The notes beneath the pieces are model-generated. The model was not told where the DNA came from. It was given only the letters and a program-made list of their open reading frames with translations, and ran no database searches. Made by a program: the position numbers and the translations under genes. Of a DNA stretch of 64,000 nucleotides, positions 18,060 to 25,159 are shown one piece after another. Origin of the DNA: Anaerolineae bacterium (GTDB lineage: Bacteria; Chloroflexota; Anaerolineae; Aggregatilineales; JAFGMM01); NCBI GenBank assembly GCA_027494055.1, contig JAOSJO010000001.1:124001-188000 (forward strand). The letters run 5' to 3'. The stretch's first letter is position 1. Every line of letters starts with the position of its first letter.

Positions 18060-18088
18060 TTGACAACCCGCACCCGGCGCGTTACTAT
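18060..18088 (+). promoter_or_regulatory. Near-consensus sigma-70-type promoter
   Basis: TTGACA (18060-18065) and TACTAT (18083-18088) are separated by exactly 17 bp. Transcription would start near 18095, about 275 bp before the first aldo/keto reductase gene and just before the structured stretch at 18098-18252. Confidence 0.75.
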
Positions 18089-18094
18089 TGACGC

Positions 18095-18252
18095 ACAATC
18101 GAGAACACATGCGGCCAAGCAACCGGCGACAGCAAGCTGAGTTGCTTGTGTGTTTTTCGATCCGGAAGAGGAGACGCGCCCGGACCCGCATCGCACGCCC
18201 GACCGGGACAAACACAGGCGGCAGGAAGAGGTCTTACAAGAGACCTCTTTTG
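18095..18252 (+). ncRNA. Candidate small RNA or attenuator leader, family unknown
   Basis: A promoter lies directly upstream and an intrinsic terminator closes the stretch. Within it, 18098-18161 can fold into a long hairpin: ATCGA with TCGAT, AACACA with TGTGTT, and CAAGCAAC (18116-18123) with GTTGCTTG (18141-18148), with a 17-base loop. A second stem CCCGG/CCGGG follows. The end is AGAGGTCT-TACAAG-AGACCTCT-TTT (18227-18251). No conserved open frame is visible. It could be a stand-alone RNA of about 160 nt or a leader controlling the reductase genes. It does not show T-box, 6S or SRP RNA landmarks that I know. Confidence 0.5.
18227..18252 (+). terminator. Intrinsic terminator closing the candidate RNA
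   Basis: An 8-bp stem AGAGGTCT/AGACCTCT with a 6-base loop (TACAAG) runs straight into TTTT. It lies 120 bp before the reductase start codon, so read-through or antitermination would be needed for the promoter at 18060 to serve the reductases. Confidence 0.75.
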
Positions 18253-18371
18253 TTCCGCGCCATAGCGCCATCGCGCCGACTCCACGTCCGCGCGCGGGCC
18301 GGGTATTGTGCTCCCTGCGCCGCAGAGTAACTTCACCGGTATCATCGTTTCTGGCATGAAAGGAGCAGCGA

Positions 18372-19340
18372 ATGGATTACGTCAACCTTGGACGCACTGG
18401 CCTGAAGGTCAGCCCCCTGTGCCTGGGCACGATGAACTTCGGCCCGCACACGACAGAGCCGGACAGCTTCGCCATCATGGACAAGGCCCTTGACCTCGGC
18501 ATCAACTTCTTCGACACCGCCGACGTCTACGGCTGGAAGAAGGGTGAGGGCGTCACCGAGAAGATCATCGGGCGCTGGTTCGCCCAGGGCGGCAGCCGAC
18601 GCGAGCAGGTCGTCCTCGCCACGAAAGTCAACGGCGAGATGGGCGACGGCCCCAACGACCGGCGGCTGTCGGCGCGGCACATCCGCCAGGGCTGCGAGGC
18701 CAGCCTGAAGCGCCTGCAGACCGACTACATCGACCTTTACCAGATGCACCACATCGACCGCGAGACTCCCTGGGAAGAGATCTGGCAGGCGATGGAGCAG
18801 CTCGTCCGCGAGGGCAAGGTGCTCTACGTCGGCAGCAGCAACTTCGCCGGCTGGCACATCGCCCAGGCCAACGAGGCCGCCCGGCGGCGCAACTTCATGG
18901 GCCTGGTCTCTGAACAGTGTCTCTACAACCTCGCCGACCGCATGGTCGAAATGGAAGTGCTCCCGGCGAGCGTGAAATACGGGCTGGGCGTGATCCCCTG
19001 GTCGCCGCTGGCGGGCGGGCTGCTCGGCGGCGTGCTGCGGAAGATCGAAGCGGGCCGCCGCGCCAGCGACAACCTGCAGAAGCGGATCGACAGGGTACGC
19101 CCACAGGTCGAGGCCTACGAGGCGTTCTGCAAGGAGATGGGCGAGGACCCGGCGAGCGTCGCGCTCGCGTGGCTGCTCCACCAGCCCGCCGTCACCGCGC
19201 CCATCATCGGCCCGCGCACGATGGACCAGCTCACCGGCGCGATGCGCGCGCTCGAAATCACGCTCGACGCCGACGCGCTCAAGAAGCTCGACGACATCTG
19301 GCCCGGCTACAAGACCGCGCCGGAGCACTTCGCCTGGTAG
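18372..19340 (+). CDS. Aldo/keto reductase (first of a tandem pair)
   Basis: 322 residues in a TIM barrel. The catalytic tetrad is complete: Asp48 and Tyr53 (FFDTADVYG), Lys85 (LATKV) and His126 (YQMHHID). NADPH-binding features are the C-terminal IIGPRTMDQLTGAMRALE block. It looks like the YajO/Tas-like or potassium-channel-beta-like branch that reduces aldehydes and keto-sugars in the cytoplasm. SD AAAGGAG lies before the ATG. A near-identical gene follows after 34 bp, so the two probably form an operon from one duplication. Downstream of the candidate RNA at 18095-18252. Confidence 0.93.
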   Translation: MDYVNLGRTGLKVSPLCLGTMNFGPHTTEPDSFAIMDKALDLGINFFDTADVYGWKKGEGVTEKIIGRWFAQGGSRREQVVLATKVNGEMGDGPNDRRLSARHIRQGCEASLKRLQTDYIDLYQMHHIDRETPWEEIWQAMEQLVREGKVLYVGSSNFAGWHIAQANEAARRRNFMGLVSEQCLYNLADRMVEMEVLPASVKYGLGVIPWSPLAGGLLGGVLRKIEAGRRASDNLQKRIDRVRPQVEAYEAFCKEMGEDPASVALAWLLHQPAVTAPIIGPRTMDQLTGAMRALEITLDADALKKLDDIWPGYKTAPEHFAW

Positions 19341-19374
19341 GCGGAGGCGCACACGCACAAGAGGAGGCAAACGC

Positions 19375-20352
19375 ATGGACTACGTCAACCTAGGACGCAC
19401 CGGCCTGAAGGTCAGCCCGCTGTGCCTGGGCACGATGAACTTCGGCCCGCAGACCTCGGAGCCGGACAGCTTCGCCATCATGGACAAGGCGCTCGACCTC
19501 GGCGTCAACTTCTTCGACACGGCCAACCGCTACGGTAAGTGGGGCGAGAAGGGCTATTTCGGCCATACTGAGGAGATCATCGGGCGCTGGTTCGCGCAGG
19601 GCGGCGGTCGGCGCGAGCAGGTCGTTCTCGCCACCAAGGTCTACGGCAAGATGGGCGACGGCCCCAACGACGGCGGCCTCTCGGCGCGCCACCTCCGCCA
19701 GGCGTGCGAAGCCAGCCTGAAGCGCCTGCAGACCGACTACATCGACCTGTACCAGATGCACCACGTGGATCGCAGCGTGCCCTGGGAGGAGATCTGGCAG
19801 GCGATGGAGCAACTCGTCCGCGAGGGCAAGGTGCTCTACGTCGGCAGCAGCAACTTCGCCGGCTGGCACATCGCCCAGGCCAACGAGGCCGCCCAGCGGC
19901 GCAACTTCATGGGCCTGGTCTCCGAACAGTGCCTCTACAACCTTGCCGACCGCATGGTCGAGATGGACGTGCTGCCCGCGGCCCAGGCGTATGGCGTCGG
20001 GGTGATCCCGTGGTCGCCGCTGGCGGGCGGGCTGCTCGGCGGCGTGCTGCGGAAGATCGAAGAAGGCCGCCGCGCAAGCGAGGGCACGCAGGAGCGGGTC
20101 GAGAAGGTCCGCCCGCAGGTCGAGGCCTACGAGGCGTTCTGCAAGGCGATGGGCGAGGACCCGGCGAGCGTCGCGCTCGCGTGGCTGCTGCACCAACCCG
20201 CCGTCACCGCGCCCATCATCGGCCCGCGCACGATGGACCAGCTCACTGGCGCGATGCGCGCGCTCGAAATCAACCTCGACACCGACGCGCTGAGGAAGCT
20301 CGACGAGATCTGGCCCGGCTACAAGACCGCGCCAGAGCACTTCGCCTGGTAG
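19375..20352 (+). CDS. Aldo/keto reductase (second of a tandem pair)
   Basis: 325 residues, mostly identical to the preceding gene product, with the same tetrad (FFDTANRYG, LATKV, YQMHHVD) and the same C-terminal NADPH block. Differences cluster in the loop after the Tyr, where this copy has KWGEKGYFGHTEE in place of WKKGEGVTEK. That loop borders the active site in this family, so the copies may differ in substrate. SD GAGGAGG precedes the ATG. A GC-rich hairpin at 20410-20439 may end the operon. Confidence 0.93.
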   Translation: MDYVNLGRTGLKVSPLCLGTMNFGPQTSEPDSFAIMDKALDLGVNFFDTANRYGKWGEKGYFGHTEEIIGRWFAQGGGRREQVVLATKVYGKMGDGPNDGGLSARHLRQACEASLKRLQTDYIDLYQMHHVDRSVPWEEIWQAMEQLVREGKVLYVGSSNFAGWHIAQANEAAQRRNFMGLVSEQCLYNLADRMVEMDVLPAAQAYGVGVIPWSPLAGGLLGGVLRKIEEGRRASEGTQERVEKVRPQVEAYEAFCKAMGEDPASVALAWLLHQPAVTAPIIGPRTMDQLTGAMRALEINLDTDALRKLDEIWPGYKTAPEHFAW

Positions 20353-20409
20353 GCTCCCACAGCGCAGGCGTGGACGGCGGCACGGCTGCGGTCCTGAACC
20401 GGGGGGCGG

Positions 20410-20439
20410 AAGGGGCGCGAGACGCGGTGCGCGCCCCTT
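20410..20439 (+). terminator. Possible terminator hairpin after the reductase pair
   Basis: AAGGGGCGC pairs with GCGCCCCTT. The tract that follows is C/T-rich rather than pure T, so termination strength is uncertain. Confidence 0.4.
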
Positions 20440-20548
20440 CCCCTTGGTGCCGGCGCGCGGCACAGCGTGTCGGGATGCCTGCAACCCGCGCGCCTGACGT
20501 GCGTACACACCTGTAGTAGCGACCAGGACAGACGCCCAAGGATGCTGC

Positions 20549-21203
20549 ATGAACAGGCAGGCTCTCATATTCATCGGACTCATTGCGCTGGCGCTCTGGC
20601 TGCTGGTGATGTGCAGCCCTGAGCCGCCCGCGCCTGCCACCGCGCCCACAGCCACGCCCCACCCTGCCGCCCTGGCCCACCGACCCGCCGACCACGCCCG
20701 GCTACCACGAGACGACGCTGCAGATGCTCCCCGCCCGGTCGATTGTCCACTTTTCCATCCCCTTCATGGGCGCGGCGGTGACGGGCACGCTGGGCGTCAA
20801 AGAGGGAACGGTCAGCCTCATTGAGAGCGAGGTCGGGTCGCACGTCATCGTCGAGATGCTCATCGACATGGCGTCGATCCAGACGGGGAGCCGCGCGCTG
20901 GACGGCATCCTGCGGGGCATCCTGCAGGTCGAGGCGATCCCGAACGCGCTGTTCGTCGGCGAGGCGCTCAACGCCGTGCCGGGGCTTTACCCCAGGGGCG
21001 TCACCGTGTATGTGGCGCTGCCGGCGGAGCTGCACATCGCCGATGAGGTGGTGCGCAAGGTCGTGGACACCGAGGCGCTGCTTCAGGGCCGGCGGATGCA
21101 CGTGGTGGCGGACTTCACCGTCCCGCTGCTGGAGGCGGGCATCACGCCGCCGCCGCTGGTGGGCGACAGCATTGCGTTCCGGGTGGAGGTCCTCACCCGC
21201 TAG
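20549..21203 (+). CDS. YceI-like secreted or lipid-anchored protein; one frameshift in the read
   Basis: Joined, about 217 residues. A hydrophobic leader (MNRQALIFIGLIALALWLLVMC) is followed by a Pro/Thr/Ala-rich linker and then a domain of about 160 residues resembling YceI lipocalin-like proteins: VHFSIPFMGAAVTGTLG, MASIQTGSRALDGILRGILQVE and PNALFVG match the usual order (strand, S..T....rd..L.g..fldve.yP...F). The Cys after LVM could be a lipobox, but Met at -1 is unusual. The frame changes near 20658 in CCCC, where removing one C joins leader and domain. YceI proteins bind isoprenoid or amphiphilic ligands in the periplasm. It follows the reductases but with a 196-bp gap. Confidence 0.65.
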
Positions 21204-21219
21204 CGCGCCGCGCTGCGCG

Positions 21220-22676
21220 TCAGTCCTGGGCCGCCTTCAACGCCTCAAGCCGCGCGTCGAGGAGTTCCTGCACCATCTGCGGGTTGGCCTTGCCGCGCAT
21301 CTGGCGCATGACCTGGCCCATCAGCCAGCGGGCGATGGTGTCTTTCCCGCTGAGGTACTGCGCCACCTCGTCGGGGTGGCGCGCGAGCACGTCATCCACC
21401 GCCTGCGCCAGCGCGTCCGCGTCGCTGACCTGGCCCAGCCCACGCGCCCGCACCACAGCCTCCGGGTCGCCGCCCTCCGCAAAGAGGATCGACAGCACAG
21501 CCTTCGCCGTGTTGGAGGTCACCACACCCCGGTCGACCATGCCGATGAGCTTCACCAGCGCCTCCGGCGTCACCTTCACGTCGCCGATGGCCTCGCGCTC
21601 GATGCCGGCCTGGTTCATGGCGCGGAAAAGCTCGCCGGTGATCCAGTTCGCCAACGCTTTCGGCTCGCCGTCGGCGGCCAGCGCCCGCTCGAAGTAGTCC
21701 GCGACCGCGCGGTCGGCCACGAGCACGCCCGCGTCGTAACGGCTCAGGCCCAGGGCTTCGAAGCGCACGCGCTTGGCGTCTGGCAGTTCGGGGAGGTGGC
21801 GCGCAGCCGCGCGACCCGTTCCCGGTCGATGACCAGCGGCGGCAGGTCTGGCTCCGGGAAGTAACGGTAGTCCTCGGCGCTCTCCTTGCTGCGCTGCACC
21901 ACAGTGCGGTTGTGCGCCTCGTCCCAGCCCAGGTTCTCCTGCACCACGAAGCCGCCGCTCTCGTACATCCTGATCTGCCGCGCGATCTCGTAGGCGGTCG
22001 CCAGGCGCAGCACCCGGATGCTGTTGAGGTTCTTGATCTCCGTGCGCGTGCGCAGTTCGCTGGACCCCCTGGGCCGCACGCTGATGTTCGGCTCGAAGCG
22101 GAGCACGCCCTTGGACATGTCGCCGGTGTTGACGCCGAGATACACCAGGATCGCGCGCAGCTTGCGCGCGAAGGCCTCCACCTCCTCGGCGGCGTGCAGT
22201 TCCGGCTCGGTGACGATCTCCAGCAGCGGCACGCCGGCGCGGTTGAGGTCGATCAGGCTGTAGCCCTCCATGTGGGTGGACTTGCCCGTGTCTTCCTCCA
22301 GGTGGGCGCGCCGGATGCCGATACGCCGCGTCGCGTCGTCGGCCTCGATCTCAACCCAGCCGTTCACGGCGAGCGGCTGCTCGTACTGGCTGATCTGGTA
22401 GCCTTTGGGCAGGTCGGGGTAGAAGTAGCTCTTGCGCGCGAAGACGTTCGTCGGCGCGATCTCGCAGTTGAGCGCCACCCCCACCATGATGCCGAAATCC
22501 ACCGCCTGCCGGTTGATGACCGGCAGCACGCCGGGCATCGCGGTGCACACCGGGCAGACGTGCGTGTTCGGCGCGGCGACGGTGGTATCGACCACGGCGC
22601 AGCCGCAGAACATCTTGCTTTTGGTCATGAGTTCGGCGTGAATCTCAAGGCCGATGACGGCTTCGTATTCGGTCAT
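21220..22676 (-). CDS. gatB: Aspartyl/glutamyl-tRNA(Asn/Gln) amidotransferase subunit B; one frameshift in the read
   Basis: Joined, about 485 residues, the usual GatB length. The N-terminal kinase domain shows [12 protein letters not shown], the zinc-cysteines (FCGCAV and CPVCTAMPG), [20 protein letters not shown] and HLEEDTGKS. The helical and YqeY-like C-terminal domain runs from [17 protein letters not shown] to the end ([16 protein letters not shown]). It transfers ammonia to glutamyl or aspartyl tRNA as part of GatCAB. gatA and gatC are not in the window. The frame breaks near 21790, where one missing base separates [14 protein letters not shown] into two frames. Because gatB is normally essential, error in the sequence is the likely cause. 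Start ATG at 22676, no strong SD. Confidence 0.93.
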
Positions 22677-22796
22677 GGTCGCACTGTCCCGCGGCGGCAA
22701 TGGCTTCGGCCCGGCGCAACGCGGTGAGGATAGCGCAGCGGCAGGGTTTGGTCAACGCAGTTAGGGCGCTGCCGCAGGGCTTTCCGGTTCCTATCT

Positions 22797-22871
22797 ACCT
22801 CACCCCCCACCGCGCTCGCCGCGCGGCTTCCCCTCTCCATTTGATGGAGAGGGGGGCCAGGGGGGTGAGGT
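22797..22871. repeat. Long inverted repeat (ACCTCACCCCCC arms)
   Basis: ACCTCACCCCCC (22797-22808) is mirrored by GGGGGGTGAGGT (22860-22871), and an inner stem CCCTCTCCAT/ATGGAGAGGG closes the tip. Related single arms appear near 7965-8000 and 16436-16500. Confidence 0.7.
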
Positions 22872-22931
22872 AAACATAACGCGCAATTACCCCCATCGCT
22901 TCATGAGAACCGGAAAACCCTACCGTATACG

Positions 22932-22960
22932 AAAAAGCCTGGGGACGCCCCAGGCCTTTT
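22932..22960 (-). terminator. Intrinsic terminator downstream of the peroxiredoxin gene
   Basis: GCCTGGGG-ACG-CCCCAGGC forms an 8-bp stem flanked by AAAAA on the left and CTTTT on the right. On the minus strand the T-run follows the stem, so it can end the peroxiredoxin transcript that comes from the right. It would also work weakly on the plus strand. Confidence 0.75.
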
Positions 22961-22980
22961 ACCGGGTATCGGTTGACCTT

Positions 22981-23182
22981 CTGGTTCCCGCGACTGATGC
23001 GGGTTGAACAATTGCACAGGCGATGCTCTCTTGACCGCCCAGTAGAGGCACAGCGTGCTGTCCCCTATCCACCGCCAATCTGGCGGCAGGGGCGACCCGC
23101 CGGGTCGCCCCTACGACCTCTACATCGCAAGGTTTGTGATAGGCGCATAGCCATGCTGTGACTCTGCGAGGAGATTGCCTAG
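22981..23182 (+). repeat. Dispersed non-coding element, copy B
   Basis: Plus-strand counterpart of the element at 16192-16372, with the same ordered blocks: GGTTCCCGCGACTG, ATGCTCTCTTGACCGCCC, GGCACAGCGTGCT, CCCCTATCCA, palindrome GGGGCGACCC/GGGTCGCCCC, TTTGTGATAGGCGCATAGCC and TGTGACTCTGCGA. It carries about 24 extra bases after the first block. Confidence 0.75.
23089..23111. repeat. Short dispersed palindrome (GGGGCGACCC arm type)
   Basis: GGGGCGACCC-GCC-GGGTCGCCCC is a perfect inverted repeat inside dispersed element copy B. Compared with 16256-16278 both arms carry the matching change. Confidence 0.75.
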
Positions 23183-23244
23183 AAAATTTATCAAAATGCA
23201 AAAGTCGCGGGCAAATTCGTATTCCTATCGGTCAAGCGCCGGCG

Positions 23245-23847
23245 CTACTCGCCCACCTTCCATACGTCGTGGACCTTGCCGATCAGGTCCGCGCCCGGCG
23301 TGAGGGTCTTCTTGCCCGGTTCCCAATCGGGCGGCATCACCTGGCCGGTCTCGCGCGATTCCTGGTAGGCCTTGATCTCGCGTAACGTCTCATCGACGCT
23401 GCGCCCCACGTCTGCGTTGAGCACCTGCATCGCCTGGACCACGCCGTCCGGGTCGATGAGGAACGTGCCGCGCAGGTTGACGCGCTCTACCTCGTCGAAG
23501 ACGTTGTACATCATGCCGATTGGGCCGCCCAGGTCGGAGAGCATGGGGTACGGGATGCCGCCGTCGCGCTCGACCATGTACGCCAGCTCGGCGTCGTGCC
23601 ACGCCTGGTGCGCGTACACCGTGTCGATGCTGATGGCGAGCACTTCGGTGTTCAGCGCCTCGAATTCGTCGTAGCGCTGCGCGATGCTTGCCAGCTCGCA
23701 GGGGCAGACGAACGTGAAGTCGGCGGGGTAGAAAACCAGCACGACCCACTTACCCCGGTAGTCAGCCAGGCTGACGGTCTTGACCTCACCCTGGTGGAAC
23801 GCCTTGGTTGTGAACTCTGGCGCTGGCGCGCCCGTCCGCGCGATCAT
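23245..23847 (-). CDS. Peroxiredoxin (AhpC/TSA family) with CPC active-site motif
   Basis: 200 residues. The peroxidatic site is PADFTFVCPCE with Cys48, preceded by the conserved Pro and Thr. Cys50 directly follows Pro49, where most AhpC proteins have Thr or Ser. The C-terminal resolving cysteine of typical 2-Cys enzymes (VCPANW) is replaced by VMPPDW (Met171). Cys48 and Cys50 are the only cysteines. It reduces peroxides in the cytoplasm, using either Cys50 or an external thiol to resolve the sulfenate. The promoter upstream is near consensus (23914-23942), suggesting strong expression. No ahpF or thioredoxin gene is adjacent. Confidence 0.93.
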   Translation of the reverse strand: MIARTGAPAPEFTTKAFHQGEVKTVSLADYRGKWVVLVFYPADFTFVCPCELASIAQRYDEFEALNTEVLAISIDTVYAHQAWHDAELAYMVERDGGIPYPMLSDLGGPIGMMYNVFDEVERVNLRGTFLIDPDGVVQAMQVLNADVGRSVDETLREIKAYQESRETGQVMPPDWEPGKKTLTPGADLIGKVHDVWKVGE

Positions 23848-23913
23848 CGGTTACCTTGCCTTTGTTAAAGCGCCGACCAACAAAGGGTGTCAAAACGCCC
23901 TCTGTGCACGCCT

Positions 23914-23942
23914 TATATAATCAATGTCCCGCCCTTTGTCAA
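23914..23942 (-). promoter_or_regulatory. Near-consensus promoter of the peroxiredoxin gene
   Basis: On the minus strand TTGACA (23937-23942) and TATATA (23914-23919) are 17 bp apart. The start codon at 23847 is about 65 bp downstream. No clear PerR or OxyR box was identified. Confidence 0.75.
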
Positions 23943-23995
23943 CCCTTTGGACGGCGCAGATAGCATGACAAAGTTCGGCGAGGCAGTGCAGATTG

Positions 23996-24017
23996 GAAAC
24001 ACGAAGTCACGAAAGGG
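23996..24017. repeat. CACGAA-type repeat overlapping the 3' end of the epimerase gene
   Basis: GGAAACACGAAGTCACGAAA matches the arms at 10807 and 17906. The minus-strand epimerase gene uses the TCA in this repeat (24007-24009) as its TGA stop. Confidence 0.6.
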
Positions 24018-24972
24018 CCGGCGCGTCCACCTGGCCGTCGGCGATGAGCCACGCCAGCGCCTCGCGCACGGCCTCCAGCGAGGTATAGCGCGGTTCGTAG
24101 CCGAGCAGCCGGCGCGCTTTGTCGATGCTGGCGCACGGGCTGTGCGCGATGTGGTCATAGGTCGCCTGCGCTTCGACAGGGGCGACCGTCTCCTTCCACG
24201 CCGCCCAGGGCAGGTATTCGAGGTTCGCCTCGCGGCCAAACCAGCCCGCGACCGCCTCGGCGTAGCCGCGCAGCGTCAGCGCCGCCGGAGAGACGACGTG
24301 GAAGCTCTCGCCGACCGCCTGGCTCCAGTAGGCAATCGCGTGCTCGAAGGCCTGCGCCACGTCGTCGGCGTGGACGTGGTGCACCGTCGCCAGGCCCCAG
24401 TCGGGCAGCGTCAGCGCCTCGCCCCGCGCCAGCTTCGCGAAGACTTCGATGTTGAAGTGCCCGGCGGGGCTGAGCGGTGGCCACCCCGGCCCGACGATGT
24501 GGCCCGGATGGAGCACCGTCGCCGGGAAGCCGTTGCGCCGCGCCTCTTCGCGCAGGTACGCCTCGATGGCGGCCTTCTTGATGCCGTACTCCCCAAAGGG
24601 GCGGCGCGGCATGTCTTCGGTCATGGGCGCCACCTCGGTGTGCCCATAGACCCAGATCGTGCCGCAGTGCAGGAAGTGGCTCACGTGGCCGCGCAGCGCC
24701 TCGACCAGGGCGCGGGCGCTGCCCGGCTCGAAGCAGATCAGGTCGATGACGACATCGCCTTCCAGCGCGCGCACCATCCCGCCGAACGTGTGCGACTGTT
24801 CCTCACGCGCGCGGTCGATCTCGACCATCTGCACGCGCGCCCACGCCGGCCCGGCCTGATAGGGCCGCCGCTGGCCCCGGCTGACGACGATGACCTCATA
24901 CCCCTTTGAGACCAGACGCGGTACCAGGTAGGTGCCGATGTGACCCGTGCCGCCGATGATGACAACGCGCAT
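24007..24972 (-). CDS. NAD-dependent epimerase/dehydratase (extended SDR)
   Basis: 321 residues from the ATG at 24972, which has SD GGGAGG; the frame is open upstream but is not conserved-looking there. The NAD-binding motif is VVIIGGTGHIGTYLVPRL (residues 3-20). The catalytic Tyr-Lys pair lies in YGIKKAAIEAYL, and the family block TVLHPGHIVGPGWPP follows. HVDDVAQA-like text (HADDVAQAFEHA) and a C-terminal KARRLLGYEPRYTSLEAVREAL helix complete the fold. Such enzymes interconvert nucleotide sugars or related substrates. The last codons and the stop fall in a CACGAA-type repeat (23996-24017), so the natural C-terminus may have been altered. Confidence 0.88.
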   Translation of the reverse strand: MRVVIIGGTGHIGTYLVPRLVSKGYEVIVVSRGQRRPYQAGPAWARVQMVEIDRAREEQSHTFGGMVRALEGDVVIDLICFEPGSARALVEALRGHVSHFLHCGTIWVYGHTEVAPMTEDMPRRPFGEYGIKKAAIEAYLREEARRNGFPATVLHPGHIVGPGWPPLSPAGHFNIEVFAKLARGEALTLPDWGLATVHHVHADDVAQAFEHAIAYWSQAVGESFHVVSPAALTLRGYAEAVAGWFGREANLEYLPWAAWKETVAPVEAQATYDHIAHSPCASIDKARRLLGYEPRYTSLEAVREALAWLIADGQVDAPALS

Positions 24973-25043
24973 GACCGCCTCCCTGCCTCGATGTCGTGTG
25001 GTGGCGACCATCATACCACGCGCGCGCCGCCGCGCGCCAACCC

Positions 25044-25071
25044 TTGACAGAGCCGCACGGTTTGTTACCAT
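25044..25071 (+). promoter_or_regulatory. Putative promoter of the trans-sulfuration enzyme gene
   Basis: TTGACA (25044-25049) is followed after 16 bp by TACCAT (25066-25071). The start codon is about 90 bp downstream. The -10 is imperfect. Confidence 0.55.
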
Positions 25072-25159
25072 TTTTGTCCAATTAACCTCACGCATGGTCG
25101 CGCTATCCCGCCCGACAGAACAGACCGGCCCGCTGTGGCGGGCCAAGGAGGCCTGAGCC

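Larger units (their letters stand above)
17776..18371. other. Intergenic region with CACGAA inverted repeat, promoter and candidate RNA
   Basis: Three things are visible: an inverted CACGAA-type repeat at 17906-17993, a near-consensus promoter at 18060-18088, and a structured stretch ending in a terminator at 18252. From 18253 to 18371 only the ribosome-binding site AAAGGAG of the next gene is recognisable. Confidence 0.6.
22677..23244. other. Intergenic region with three repeats and a terminator
   Basis: No gene is seen. In order it holds an inverted repeat (22797-22871), a terminator hairpin (22932-22960), and dispersed element copy B (22981-23182) with a palindrome inside it. After copy B, AAGTCGCGGGCAAATTCGTA matches the repeat at 36479-36510. 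Confidence 0.65.

Noticed and set aside
18095..18252. Known leader RNA: T-box, 6S RNA or SRP RNA
   Set aside because: The T-box sequence, the single long 6S-like hairpin and the SRP domain IV loop are not present.
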